A DNA stretch of 64,000 nucleotides, taken from the NCBI RefSeq assembly GCF_003991205.1, contig NZ_RXOZ01000033.1, forward strand, positions 186,001-250,000, in the 5' to 3' direction. This DNA comes from Georgenia sp. SYP-B2076 (GTDB lineage: Bacteria; Actinomycetota; Actinomycetes; Actinomycetales; Actinomycetaceae). The notes under the pieces are model-generated. The model made no database searches. It was not told the origin of the DNA and saw only the letters and a program-made list of their open reading frames with translations. The position numbers were made by a program, and so were the translations under genes. Position 1 is the stretch's first letter. Every line of letters begins with the position of its first letter. This document shows positions 20,088-28,378 of this stretch, in pieces.

Positions 20088-21128
20088 ATGGACATTGACA
20101 TGACTGCTCTGCGCCTGATCGAGAGCGAGCGGGGGATCAGCCTCGACGTCCTCGTCCGGGCGATCGAGGAGGCCCTCCTGCTCGCCTACCACCGCACCCC
20201 CGGCGCGATGGAGAAGGCGCGTGTCGAGCTGGACCGCCGCACCGGCCGGGTGACCGTCCTGGCGACCGAGGTCGACGAGGAGGGCCACGACGCCGGCGAG
20301 TTCGATGACACCCCGACGGGGTTCGGTCGCATCGCCACCGCCACCGCCCGCTCGGTGATCGTGCAGCGCCTGCGCGACGCCGAGGACGACCAGGTGATGG
20401 GCAACTACCGGGACAAGGCCGGCGAGATCGTCAGCGGCGTGGTCCAGCAGGGCCGCGACCCCCGCACCGTGCTGGTGGACATCGGTGACATCGAGGCGGT
20501 GCTGCCCGCGCACGAGCAGGTGCCCACCGAGAAGTACGTCCACGGTGACCGGCTGCGCGCCTACGTGCTCGACGTCAGCCGCGGGATGAAGGGCCCGTCC
20601 ATCACCCTGTCCCGGACCCACCCGAACCTGGTGCGCAAGCTCTTCGCGCTGGAGGTCCCCGAGGTGGCCGACGGGTCCGTCGAGATCATGGCGATGGCGC
20701 GCGAGGCGGGCCACCGCACCAAGATGGCCGTGCGCGGCAACGTGCCCGGCCTCAACGCCAAGGGCGCCTGCATCGGCCCGATGGGGCAGCGTGTGCGCGC
20801 CGTCATGACGGAGCTGAACGGCGAGAAGATCGACATCGTCGACTACTCCGACGACCCGGCCCGCTTCGTGGCCAGCGCGCTCTCGCCCGCCCGCGTCAGC
20901 AGTGTCGAGGTCGTCGACGCCGAGGCCCGCGCGGCCCGCGTCGTCGTGCCCGACTACCAGCTCTCCCTCGCGATCGGCAAGGAGGGGCAGAACGCCCGCC
21001 TCGCCGCGCGGCTGACCGGCTGGCGCATCGACATCCACTCGGACACCGAGTCCGACGGCGCGGCCCCCGCCGCCGCGTTGGGTGAGGTGTCCGTCACGGA
21101 CGAGCACGCCGAGGGCGCGCAGGGGTAG
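20088..21128 (+). CDS. nusA: Transcription termination/antitermination factor NusA
   Basis: 346 residues, the short form lacking the C-terminal acidic repeats of E. coli NusA, as usual in Gram-positives. NusA binds RNA polymerase and modulates pausing, termination and antitermination. Visible are the N-terminal RNAP-binding domain ([20 protein letters not shown]), the S1 domain from about residue 110, and the KH domains including [20 protein letters not shown] and [30 protein letters not shown] sits just upstream. The genes on either side all act on translation or transcription coupling. Confidence 0.98.
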   Translation: MDIDMTALRLIESERGISLDVLVRAIEEALLLAYHRTPGAMEKARVELDRRTGRVTVLATEVDEEGHDAGEFDDTPTGFGRIATATARSVIVQRLRDAEDDQVMGNYRDKAGEIVSGVVQQGRDPRTVLVDIGDIEAVLPAHEQVPTEKYVHGDRLRAYVLDVSRGMKGPSITLSRTHPNLVRKLFALEVPEVADGSVEIMAMAREAGHRTKMAVRGNVPGLNAKGACIGPMGQRVRAVMTELNGEKIDIVDYSDDPARFVASALSPARVSSVEVVDAEARAARVVVPDYQLSLAIGKEGQNARLAARLTGWRIDIHSDTESDGAAPAAALGEVSVTDEHAEGAQG

Positions 21129-21142
21129 AGTGTTCGTTGGGC

Positions 21143-21484
21143 ATGAGCCCGGAATCCCATATGAGCAGACGCAACGAGACATCCACGCCCGGCAACGGGC
21201 CGCTGCGCACCTGTACGGGATGCCGGGAACGGGCCCCGAGGTCCGCCCTGGTACGCCTCGTCCTGGACACCGCCGCGCAGCGCGTGGTGGTGGACCCGGG
21301 CCGTGACGCACCGGGACGCGGGGCCTGGCTCCATCCGAGCCAGGAGTGCCTGGATCTCGCCCTGAAGCGCCGAGCGCTTCCACGGGCCCTGCGCGCTGCA
21401 GGGCCGGTGGACACCGGCGGGCTGGGCGGGTGGTTCGGCCAGCACGATCCTCGCGAGGCGTCAGATGCGCCCCGCGAACACTGA
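21143..21484 (+). CDS. rnpM: RNase P modulator RnpM (YlxR family)
   Basis: 113 residues from the ATG at 21143. The YlxR hallmark [19 protein letters not shown] is at residues about 20-38, and [20 protein letters not shown] at about 55-75. Members are small RNA-binding proteins encoded between nusA and infB; the Bacillus homolog binds RNase P RNA. Typical members are 90-100 residues; the extra length is a Gly/Asp-rich C-terminus. The start is uncertain (TTG 21137 and ATG 21161 are alternatives). infB follows only after the unusual leader at 21485-21600. Confidence 0.9.
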   Translation: MSPESHMSRRNETSTPGNGPLRTCTGCRERAPRSALVRLVLDTAAQRVVVDPGRDAPGRGAWLHPSQECLDLALKRRALPRALRAAGPVDTGGLGGWFGQHDPREASDAPREH

Positions 21485-21515
21485 GTCATCGACGAAGAAA
21501 GCGGGTTGGAAGCCG

Positions 21516-21558
21516 ATGGGCACCCGATGAGTACCCAGCGATGAGCTGCCAGCACTAA
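21516..21558 (+). promoter_or_regulatory. Three overlapping mini-ORFs in the infB leader
   Basis: Three tiny reading frames follow one another. ATG GGC ACC CGA TGA (21516-21530) encodes M-G-T-R. ATG AGT ACC CAG CGA TGA (21527-21544) encodes M-S-T-Q-R. ATG AGC TGC CAG CAC TAA (21541-21558) encodes M-S-C-Q-H. Each of the first two stops overlaps the next start as ATGA, the arrangement used for termination-reinitiation. A weak SD-like GGAAG (21508-21512) precedes the first. The last stop is 42 bases before the infB GTG and 10 bases before the hairpin that covers the infB SD. Reading frames are seen directly; translation and regulation are inferred. Confidence 0.6.
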
Positions 21559-21568
21559 AAGCGGTCCA

Positions 21569-21594
21569 CCCTGTCCGGGCGGGCCGAGACAGGG
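21569..21594 (+). promoter_or_regulatory. Hairpin sequestering the infB ribosome-binding site
   Basis: CCCTGTC at 21569-21575 pairs with GACAGGG at 21588-21594. An inner CGG/CCG pairing (76-78 with 84-86) leaves a bulged A and a 5-nt loop. The 3' arm includes most of the only good SD for infB (AGGGAGAG, 21591-21598). A folded hairpin should therefore block infB initiation until a ribosome or factor opens it. Confidence 0.55.
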
Positions 21595-21600
21595 AGAGTT

Positions 21601-24600
21601 GTGGCAAAGGTCCGCGTCCACGAGCTTGCGAAAGAGCTCGGCGTCGACAGCAAGACGGTGCTCGCGAAGCTTCGCGAGCAGGGGGAGTTCGTGAAGTCGG
21701 CATCGTCGACGATCGAGGCCCCGGTCATCCGCCGGCTGCGCGAGGCATTCCCCGCAGGGGAAGCACCCACTAAGCCGAACGGCCCCAGCGCCGCGCGGCC
21801 CGCAGGCAGGACGGCACCCACCCCGGGTCCCGCCCGACCTGACACCGAGCCGGCGGCGGCACCCGCCCCGGCCGCACCGCAGGCTCCCAGCGAGCCCGCG
21901 ACCACCCAGGCACCGGCCCCCGCAGCGCCGACGGCGGCACCCGCCCCGGCCGCTCCGGCCCCGGCCGCTCCGGCCCCGGCGGCCTCGGCACCGGCTGCTC
22001 CGGCACCGGCCGCACCGGCACCTGCCGCTCCGGCCCCGGCCGCTCCCGTGGCGGCCCCGGCACCCGCGGCCCCGCCCGCGGCCCAGGCGCCCGCCCCCGA
22101 GGGGACGGAGGCCACCGGGGCACGCCCCGCGGCCCGGTCCAACGCACCCAAGCCGGGTGCGCGTCCGGCGCCCGCGCCCGAGGCGAAGCCGCAGACCGGG
22201 ACCCGTCCCGGCGCCGGCACCCGTCCCGGCGCCGGTCGTCCCGGCGCGCCGCGTCCGGGCAACAACCCGTTCGCGCCCTCCCAGGGCATGCCCCGCGCGG
22301 GCGGTTCCGGTCGTCCCGGTGCCGGCGGCGGCGCACCCCGCCCGGGCAACAACCCGTTCGCGCCCTCCCAAGGGATGCCGCGCCCGGGTGGGACCGCAGG
22401 TCCCCGTCCCGGCGGCACCGCAGGTCCCCGACCCGGCGGCACGGGTGGTCCGCGTCCCGCGGCCGCGCCGCGTCCCGGCGGTGGCCCGCGCCCGAACCCG
22501 AACATGATGCCCGGCCACAGCTCCGTGGCGCGGCCCGGTGCGGCACCCGCCCGTGGTGGCGGCCGTGGCCGTCCCGGCGCCGCCGGCACGGGTGGCGCAC
22601 CCGGTCGTCCCGGTGGTGGCGGCGGCTTCGCCGGTCGTCCCGGCGGCGCCGGCGGCCGTGGTGGCCGTGGCGGCACGCAGGGCGCCTTCGGTCGCGCCGG
22701 CGGCCGTCCGGTCCGCGGACGGAAGTCGAAGCGTGCGAAGCGTCAAGAGTTCGAGCAGCAGTCCGCGCCGTCGATCGGCGGCGTGCAGGTCCCGCGCGGC
22801 AACGGCTCGACGGTCGTGCGCATCCGGGCCGGCGCCTCGCTGGCGGACTTCGCCGACAAGATCGACGCGAACCCCGCAAGCCTGGTGACGGTGCTCTTCC
22901 ACCTCGGCGAGATGGCCACGGCCACCCAGTCGCTGGACGAGGACACCTTCAAGGCGCTGGGCGACGAGCTCGGCTACGTGATCGAGATCGTCTCGCCCGA
23001 GGAGGAGGAGCGTGAGCTCCTCGGCAGCTTCGACATCGACCTCGAGGCCGAGGAGGCCGGCGAGACCGACGAGGACCTACATCCCCGCCCGCCGGTCGTG
23101 ACCGTCATGGGTCACGTCGACCACGGCAAGACCAAGCTCCTCGACGCCATCCGTTCCACGGACGTCGTCGCGGGCGAGGCCGGTGGCATCACCCAGCACA
23201 TCGGTGCGTACCAGGTGACCACCCAGCACGAGGGCGACGAGCGTCCCATCACCTTCCTCGACACCCCGGGCCACGAGGCGTTCACCGCCATGCGTGCCCG
23301 TGGCGCGCAGGTGACGGACATCGCCATCCTCGTGGTGGCCGCGGACGACGGCGTCATGCCGCAGACCGTGGAGGCGCTGAACCACGCCCAGGCGGCCGGT
23401 GTGCCGATCGTCGTGGCCGTGAACAAGGTGGACAAGGAGGGGGCCAACCCCGCCAAGATCCGTCAGCAGCTCACCGAGTACAACCTCGTGGCCGAGGAGT
23501 ACGGCGGCGACACCATGTTCGTGGACGTCTCCGCCAAGAACCGCACGGGCATTGACGACCTCCTCGGGGCCGTCCTGCTCACCGCGGACGCCGCCCTCGA
23601 CCTGCGTGCCAACCCCGACAAGGACGCGCGCGGTGTGGCCATCGAGGCCAACCTCGACAAGGGCCGCGGCTCGGTGGCCACGGTGCTGGTGGAGTCCGGG
23701 ACGCTGCACGTCGGCGACTCGATCGTGGCCGGTACCGCCCACGGGCGTGTGCGTGCCATGTTCGACGAGCGCGGCGACACCGTCGCCGAGGCCGGGCCCT
23801 CCCGCCCGGTCCAGGTCATCGGGCTGCAGTCGGTGCCCCGCGCCGGCGACAGCTTCATCGTCGCCCCCGACGACCGCACCGCCCGGCAGATCGCCGACAA
23901 GCGGGCCGCCGCCGACCGCGCCGCCAACCTGGCCAAGCGCCGCAAGCGCATCAGCCTCGAGGACTTCACCAAGGCTCTCGAGGAGGGCAAGGTCGAGACC
24001 CTCAACCTCATCATCAAGGGCGACGTCTCCGGTGCCGTCGAGGCACTCGAGGACGCCCTGCTCAAGATCGATGTGGGCCGCGAGGTCGAGCTGCGGATCA
24101 TCCACCGCGGCGTCGGTGCGATCACGCAGAACGACGTCAACCTCGCGACGGTGGACTCCGCCGTCATCATCGGCTTCAACGTGCGCCCCGCCGAGCGGGT
24201 CGCCGAGCTGGCCGACCGCGAGGGCGTGGAGCTGAAGTTCTACTCGGTGATCTACGACGCCATCGACGAGGTGGAGAGCGCGCTCAAGGGCATGCTCAAG
24301 CCCGAGTTCGAGGAGGCCCAGCTGGGCACCGCGGAGGTCCGCCAGGTGTTCCGCTCCTCCAAGTTCGGCAACATCGCCGGTTCGATCGTGCGCTCCGGCA
24401 CCATCCGCAGGAACACCAGCGCGCGGATCACGCGCAACGGCGTCGTGGTGGCCGACAAGGTCAACATCGACTCCCTGCGCCGGGAGAAGGACGATGTCAC
24501 GGAGGTCCGCGAGGGCTTCGAGTGCGGCATCGGCCTCAGCACGAAGGACGTCCAGGAGGGCGACATCATCGAGACCTTCGAGATGCGCGAGAAGCCGCGC

Positions 24601-24606
24601 GCCTGA
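21601..24606 (+). CDS. infB: Translation initiation factor IF-2
   Basis: 1001 residues. IF2 is the GTPase that places fMet-tRNA and joins the subunits. An IF2-N domain ([20 protein letters not shown]) fills residues 2-53. A low-complexity linker follows: Ala/Pro repeats (about 85-175), then Gly/Arg/Pro-rich sequence (to about 375) containing a duplicated [14 protein letters not shown] second IF2-N domain covers about 395-450. The G domain starts at [14 protein letters not shown] (about 504), with DTPGHEAF and [10 protein letters not shown], then domains II-IV. The length is typical of high-GC actinobacteria. The GTG at 21601 is preceded by AGGGAGAG. Confidence 0.98.
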   Translation: MAKVRVHELAKELGVDSKTVLAKLREQGEFVKSASSTIEAPVIRRLREAFPAGEAPTKPNGPSAARPAGRTAPTPGPARPDTEPAAAPAPAAPQAPSEPATTQAPAPAAPTAAPAPAAPAPAAPAPAASAPAAPAPAAPAPAAPAPAAPVAAPAPAAPPAAQAPAPEGTEATGARPAARSNAPKPGARPAPAPEAKPQTGTRPGAGTRPGAGRPGAPRPGNNPFAPSQGMPRAGGSGRPGAGGGAPRPGNNPFAPSQGMPRPGGTAGPRPGGTAGPRPGGTGGPRPAAAPRPGGGPRPNPNMMPGHSSVARPGAAPARGGGRGRPGAAGTGGAPGRPGGGGGFAGRPGGAGGRGGRGGTQGAFGRAGGRPVRGRKSKRAKRQEFEQQSAPSIGGVQVPRGNGSTVVRIRAGASLADFADKIDANPASLVTVLFHLGEMATATQSLDEDTFKALGDELGYVIEIVSPEEEERELLGSFDIDLEAEEAGETDEDLHPRPPVVTVMGHVDHGKTKLLDAIRSTDVVAGEAGGITQHIGAYQVTTQHEGDERPITFLDTPGHEAFTAMRARGAQVTDIAILVVAADDGVMPQTVEALNHAQAAGVPIVVAVNKVDKEGANPAKIRQQLTEYNLVAEEYGGDTMFVDVSAKNRTGIDDLLGAVLLTADAALDLRANPDKDARGVAIEANLDKGRGSVATVLVESGTLHVGDSIVAGTAHGRVRAMFDERGDTVAEAGPSRPVQVIGLQSVPRAGDSFIVAPDDRTARQIADKRAAADRAANLAKRRKRISLEDFTKALEEGKVETLNLIIKGDVSGAVEALEDALLKIDVGREVELRIIHRGVGAITQNDVNLATVDSAVIIGFNVRPAERVAELADREGVELKFYSVIYDAIDEVESALKGMLKPEFEEAQLGTAEVRQVFRSSKFGNIAGSIVRSGTIRRNTSARITRNGVVVADKVNIDSLRREKDDVTEVREGFECGIGLSTKDVQEGDIIETFEMREKPRA
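22255..22370 (+). repeat. Duplicated 29-nt segment within infB
   Basis: Identical 29-nt copies at 22255-22283 and 22342-22370 are separated by 87 bases (29 codons) start to start, and encode the repeated [12 protein letters not shown] core. Synonymous sites are also identical, which suggests recent duplication or gene conversion in the disordered linker. Confidence 0.7.
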
Positions 24607-24617
24607 CAGGTCGTCAG

Positions 24618-24661
24618 CCCGGGCGGGCGGAGCTGCCGCAGGCAGCCACCGCCCGCCCGGG
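24618..24661 (+). terminator. Hairpin terminator 1 after infB
   Basis: A perfect 13-bp stem, CCCGGGCGGGCGG (24618-24630) with its complement at 24649-24661. It encloses a second 6-bp hairpin GCTGCC-GCA-GGCAGC. It starts 12 bases after the infB stop. No U-tract. Confidence 0.75.
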
Positions 24662-24710
24662 TACCGGGCCGTCGTCGTGCCCGCACGGCGACGGCCCCGA
24701 CCAGCACCAT

Positions 24711-24744
24711 CAGCGACCTCGCGGCACCTGCCGCGAGGTCGCTG
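24711..24744 (+). terminator. Hairpin terminator 2 after infB
   Basis: A perfect 16-bp inverted repeat, CAGCGACCTCGCGGCA (24711-24726) and its complement (24729-24744), with essentially no extra loop. It stands alone between the first hairpin and rbfA and strengthens the transcription break. Confidence 0.75.
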
Positions 24745-24844
24745 CTGCTTCACCGACATCTCTCGTGGCGGCTCCGCCGCCCATGCGAGACAATCACGTC
24801 CGAATCCGCCGGCCCCCGGGCCGGCCCCCATCGAGGAGATCCCC

Positions 24845-25432
24845 ATGGCCGACGCCCCTCGCGCCCGCAAGCTTGCCGAGCGCATCCAGCAGATCGTCGC
24901 GCGGATGCTCGACACCCGGATCAAGGACCCGCGACTGGGCTTCGTGACCATCACCGATGTCCGCGTCACGGGTGACCTGCAGAACGCGACGATCTTCTAC
25001 ACCGTGTACGGATCGGACGAGGAGCGGGCCTCCTCGGCGGCCGCGCTCGCCTCCGCGCGGGGCCTCATCCGCTCCGAGGTCGGCAAGCAGACCGGCATCC
25101 GGCTCACCCCGACCATCGAGTTCGTGCTCGACGCCGTCCCGGAGACCGCCGCCAGCCTCGAGGACGCCCTGCGCGCCGCCGCCCAGCGTGACGCCGAGGT
25201 GGCCGCGCTGGCCGCCCGCGCCACCTTCGCCGGCGAGGCCGACCCGTACCGCCGTCCCGACGAGGACGACGACAACGATGACGAGGACGTCGCCGCCGAC
25301 GAGCTCGAGGACGCCCTCGGCATGGTGGCGGACGACGACGCCGACGGCTCCGCCGCGGACGGCTCCACCGGCGGCTCCGCCGGCGCCCCCGCCGACGAGC
25401 GCGCGCAGGGCGCCACCGGGGACGCGCGGTGA
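24845..25432 (+). CDS. rbfA: 30S ribosome-binding factor RbfA
   Basis: 195 residues. RbfA binds the 30S near 16S helix 1 and is needed for late maturation and cold growth. The KH-like core runs from [20 protein letters not shown] (about 6-25) to [15 protein letters not shown] (about 120); core motifs include [20 protein letters not shown]. The last 65-70 residues are an Asp/Ala/Gly-rich acidic tail beyond the usual 120-130 residues. The ATG at 24845 has GAGGAG upstream, and a -10-like GACAAT is at 24789-24794. Its stop overlaps truB (GTGA). Confidence 0.96.
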   Translation: MADAPRARKLAERIQQIVARMLDTRIKDPRLGFVTITDVRVTGDLQNATIFYTVYGSDEERASSAAALASARGLIRSEVGKQTGIRLTPTIEFVLDAVPETAASLEDALRAAAQRDAEVAALAARATFAGEADPYRRPDEDDDNDDEDVAADELEDALGMVADDDADGSAADGSTGGSAGAPADERAQGATGDAR

Positions 25433-26574
25433 CCTCTCGCGACGCCGGCCCGCGGGCGGGAGACCGCCCGGCGGCCCGCGACGGGAACCGGCCGGAGCTG
25501 CCCCGCGGGCGCGCGACCGCCGCCGACGGGCTGCTCGTGGTCGACAAGCCCCAGGGCCTGACCAGCCACGACGTCGTCGCACGGGCCCGCCGGCTCGCGG
25601 CCACGAAGAAGGTCGGGCACGCCGGCACGCTGGACCCCATGGCCACCGGCGTCCTCGTCCTGGGCGTCGGCCGCGCCACGCGTCTGCTGACGTATCTCGT
25701 CGGCGCGGACAAGGAGTACACCGCCACCGTCCGGCTCGGGCAGCGCACGGTGACGGACGACGCCGAGGGCGAGGTCACCGCGGCGCCCGGCGCGGCCGCT
25801 GTGGTGCGCCCGGACGGCACGGTCGACGCCGACGCCATCGAGGGCGCCCTGGCCGCCCTCCGCGGCCCCGTCACCCAGGTGCCCAGCGCCGTCTCCGCGA
25901 TCAAGGTGGACGGCAGGCGCTCCTACGCGCGGGTCCGCGGCGGCGAGGACGTGGTCCTGCCCGCCCGGCCCGTCACGATCCACCGGCTCGAGGTGACCGC
26001 CGCCCCCCGTGTCGCGCACGTCGACGGCCCGACGCCGGGCGGCACCACGGTGGTCGACCTCGACGTCGTCGTGGGCTGCTCCTCCGGCACCTATGTGCGG
26101 GCCCTCGCCCGCGACCTCGGGGAGGCCCTCGGCGCCGGCGGGCACCTCGTCGCCCTGCGACGCACCCAGGTCGGACCGTTCACCCTGGCGCACGCACGGA
26201 CCATCGACGAGCTCGCGGCCGAGGTCGCGGCCCAGGCCGAGGAGCCCGAGCCCGCGGGCCTGGGCGTGATGAGCCTGACCGACGCGGCGACGTCGTGCTT
26301 CCCGGCCCGCGTCCTGACGGCGGAGGAGACGCGCGACGTCCGCGTCGGCAAGGCGCTGACCGCCACCGCGACGCCCGCCGACCCGGCCCCGCCGGTTCCG
26401 CCGGCTGCGGACGCGCCGGCTGCGGACGCGCCGGCCCCGCCGGCCGGCACCGGGCCCACCGGCCGGGACCATCCCGTCGTCACGGCCGCGCTCGCGCCCG
26501 ACGGGCACGTCGTCGCGCTCCTGACCGACCGAGACGGGAAGGGCAGGCCGGTCCTCGTCCTGGACCCGGCGTAG
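25429..26574 (+). CDS. truB: tRNA pseudouridine(55) synthase TruB
   Basis: 381 residues. TruB makes pseudouridine 55 in the T-loop of tRNAs. The catalytic Asp lies in [20 protein letters not shown] (about residues 62-81), with [10 protein letters not shown] just before and [20 protein letters not shown] after. A further motif is [15 protein letters not shown] (about 218-232). The N-terminal 30 residues are Arg-rich, and a Pro/Ala linker (about 315-345) is inserted near the C-terminus, making it longer than the usual 300. The GTG overlaps the rbfA stop. Confidence 0.97.
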   Translation: MTSRDAGPRAGDRPAARDGNRPELPRGRATAADGLLVVDKPQGLTSHDVVARARRLAATKKVGHAGTLDPMATGVLVLGVGRATRLLTYLVGADKEYTATVRLGQRTVTDDAEGEVTAAPGAAAVVRPDGTVDADAIEGALAALRGPVTQVPSAVSAIKVDGRRSYARVRGGEDVVLPARPVTIHRLEVTAAPRVAHVDGPTPGGTTVVDLDVVVGCSSGTYVRALARDLGEALGAGGHLVALRRTQVGPFTLAHARTIDELAAEVAAQAEEPEPAGLGVMSLTDAATSCFPARVLTAEETRDVRVGKALTATATPADPAPPVPPAADAPAADAPAPPAGTGPTGRDHPVVTAALAPDGHVVALLTDRDGKGRPVLVLDPA

Positions 26575-26665
26575 CGAGCCGGGCAGCGCGGACGGGACGA
26601 GCCGCGCGGCGAGATAGGGTCGACCACGCGCGCCGCGGCGCGCACCCCAGACGAGGAGGACGCGC

Positions 26666-27670
26666 GTGCAGGTGTGGACCGGGATCGAGCAGGTCCCCGC
26701 GGACCTCGGTGCCACCGTGGCCACGCTCGGCATCTTCGACGGCGTCCACAAGGGTCACCAGGTGATCCTGGGCGCCACCGTCGCCGAGGCGGAGGCCGCG
26801 GGACTGATGTCCGTGGCGGTCACCTTCGACCCGCACCCGGCCACGGTGCACCGCCCCGAGGAGCACTTCCAGCTCATCGCCTCGCTCACCGACCGGCTCG
26901 AACGGCTGGCGGCCACGGGCCTGGACGCCGTCCTCGTGCTGGAGTACACGCTCGACTTCGCCCGGGCCACGCCGGAGGAGTTCGTGCGCCGGTACCTCCT
27001 CCAGGCCCTGCACTCGACGCTGGTCGTGGTGGGGGAGGACGTGCGGTTCGGGCGGGACAACTGCGGCGACCGCCACACCATGGCCGAGCTGGGCCGCTCC
27101 CTGGGCTTCGGCGTGGAGATCCTCAGCGACATCCGCGCGGAGAACGGGCGCCGCTGGTCCTCGACCTGGGTGCGCGAGCTGCTGGCCGCCGGGGACGTGG
27201 CCGGTGCCGCGGAGGTCCTCGGGCGCGCGCACCGCGTGCGTGGCGTCGTCGTCCACGGGTTCAAGCGCGGGCGGGACCTGGGCTACCCCACCGCGAACCT
27301 CCTCGCCGACGACCTCGGCGTCGTCCCCGCGGACGGCGTCTACGCCGGCTGGCTGATCCGGCCCGAGCACGCCCCGGACGACGGCACGTCCAAGCGCCTG
27401 CCCGCCGCGATCTCGGTGGGGACGAACCCCACCTTCCACGACGTGCAGCGCACCGTCGAGGCGTACGTCCTGGGGCGCACCGACCTCGAGCTGTACGGCG
27501 AGGAGGTCGTCATCGAGCTCGTCGAGCGGCTGCGCCCGATGGTGACGTTCGACGGCATCCCGGCGCTCCTGGAGCAGATGGCCGACGACGTGGCGCGCAG
27601 CGCCGCGATCCTGGGGGTGCCCGCGCCCGCGCGCCCCGACGTCTACGCCGCGGACCCGCCGACCGGCTGA
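26666..27670 (+). CDS. ribF: Bifunctional riboflavin kinase/FAD synthetase
   Basis: 334 residues. RibF makes FMN from riboflavin and then FAD. The N-terminal adenylyltransferase domain has the nucleotidyltransferase motif GIFDGVHKGHQVIL (about residues 23-36) and F-D-P-H-P. The kinase domain begins near residue 195 with GVVVHGFKRGRDLGYPTANL, the conserved PTAN motif, followed by SVGTNPTFHD. The GTG at 26666 has GAGGAGG upstream. A -10-like TAGGGT at 26615-26620 gives a leader of about 45 nt with a GCGCGCC/GGCGCGC dyad (26628-26643). Confidence 0.97.
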   Translation: MQVWTGIEQVPADLGATVATLGIFDGVHKGHQVILGATVAEAEAAGLMSVAVTFDPHPATVHRPEEHFQLIASLTDRLERLAATGLDAVLVLEYTLDFARATPEEFVRRYLLQALHSTLVVVGEDVRFGRDNCGDRHTMAELGRSLGFGVEILSDIRAENGRRWSSTWVRELLAAGDVAGAAEVLGRAHRVRGVVVHGFKRGRDLGYPTANLLADDLGVVPADGVYAGWLIRPEHAPDDGTSKRLPAAISVGTNPTFHDVQRTVEAYVLGRTDLELYGEEVVIELVERLRPMVTFDGIPALLEQMADDVARSAAILGVPAPARPDVYAADPPTG

Positions 27671-27770
27671 CCGCAGCAGACCTGCCGACCGGCTGATCGC
27701 CGCCGACCCGGGCGACCGTGGAGGGCGGTGTGTGGCGAAGGCCCGGTCGCGGGGGATCCTGCGCGCCTGA

Positions 27771-27776
27771 TAGGCT
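27771..27776 (+). promoter_or_regulatory. -10 element of the rpsO promoter
   Basis: TAGGCT, the same hexamer seen at several other starts here, predicts a start site near 27783 and an rpsO leader of about 80 nt. The leader can form small stems around CCGGG/CCCGG and could carry S15 autoregulation, which is known for several rpsO genes. The structure here is not decisive. Confidence 0.45.
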
Positions 27777-27863
27777 GCTCGGTGCCGTCAAGCCGGCCAC
27801 GGATGTGTCATGCCCGGGTGGAAATGCCCCGGTGCTCCGTGCAACGACCTACAAGGAGAACCA

Positions 27864-28133
27864 ATGGCCCTCGCTGCCGACGTCAAGCAGTCCATCATCG
27901 CTGAGTACGCCACCCACGAGGGTGACACCGGTTCGCCGGAGGTCCAGATCGCGATGCTGAGCCAGCGCATCAAGGACCTCACGGAGCACTTCAAGACCCA
28001 CAAGCACGACCACCACTCGCGCCGCGGCCTCATGCTGCTCATCGGTCAGCGCAAGCGTCTGCTGACCTACCTCGCCGCCGAGGACATCGAGCGTTACCGC
28101 TCCCTCATCGCGCGGCTCGGCCTGCGCCGCTGA
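27864..28133 (+). CDS. rpsO: 30S ribosomal protein S15
   Basis: 89 residues, exactly the family length. S15 is a primary 16S rRNA-binding protein that organises the central domain. The sequence carries [19 protein letters not shown] (about 18-36), then [10 protein letters not shown] and [17 protein letters not shown], all diagnostic. The ATG at 27864 has AAGGAGA upstream; longer in-frame readings are rejected on length. It is followed by a strong hairpin and then pnp, the standard rpsO-pnp order. Confidence 0.98.
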   Translation: MALAADVKQSIIAEYATHEGDTGSPEVQIAMLSQRIKDLTEHFKTHKHDHHSRRGLMLLIGQRKRLLTYLAAEDIERYRSLIARLGLRR

Positions 28134-28140
28134 TCTAGCC

Positions 28141-28173
28141 GACCGGCTCGGACCGACAAGGTCCGGGCCGGTC
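28141..28173 (+). terminator. Hairpin between rpsO and pnp
   Basis: A 13-bp stem, GACCGGCTCGGAC (28141-28153) with GTCCGGGCCGGTC (28161-28173), with one G-U pair and a 7-nt loop, begins 8 bases after the rpsO stop. It may terminate rpsO transcripts, or act as an RNase III-type processing hairpin as in other rpsO-pnp operons. Confidence 0.7.
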
Positions 28174-28378
28174 GTGCATGCCCGCCGCTCCCGTGCCGGG
28201 AGGGACGGGCCGGGCCACCCGGCCCACCACCGAAGAGATCCATCCCCACTCCGCACCGGCCACGCACGACCGGTCCTCGGTAGTGGCCTCCGGAACGCGA
28301 CGCCACGTCGCCGACGTCCGTGGGCCTCGATCGATGACCGCCGGGCCCCCGGGCGGACGGACCAGAAGGAGGGCACCC

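Noticed and set aside
18465-21383. A 972-codon minus-strand frame reaching across rimP and nusA
   Set aside because: Only the part from the ATG at 19490 has a signal peptide/lipobox; the upstream part is antisense to rimP-nusA.
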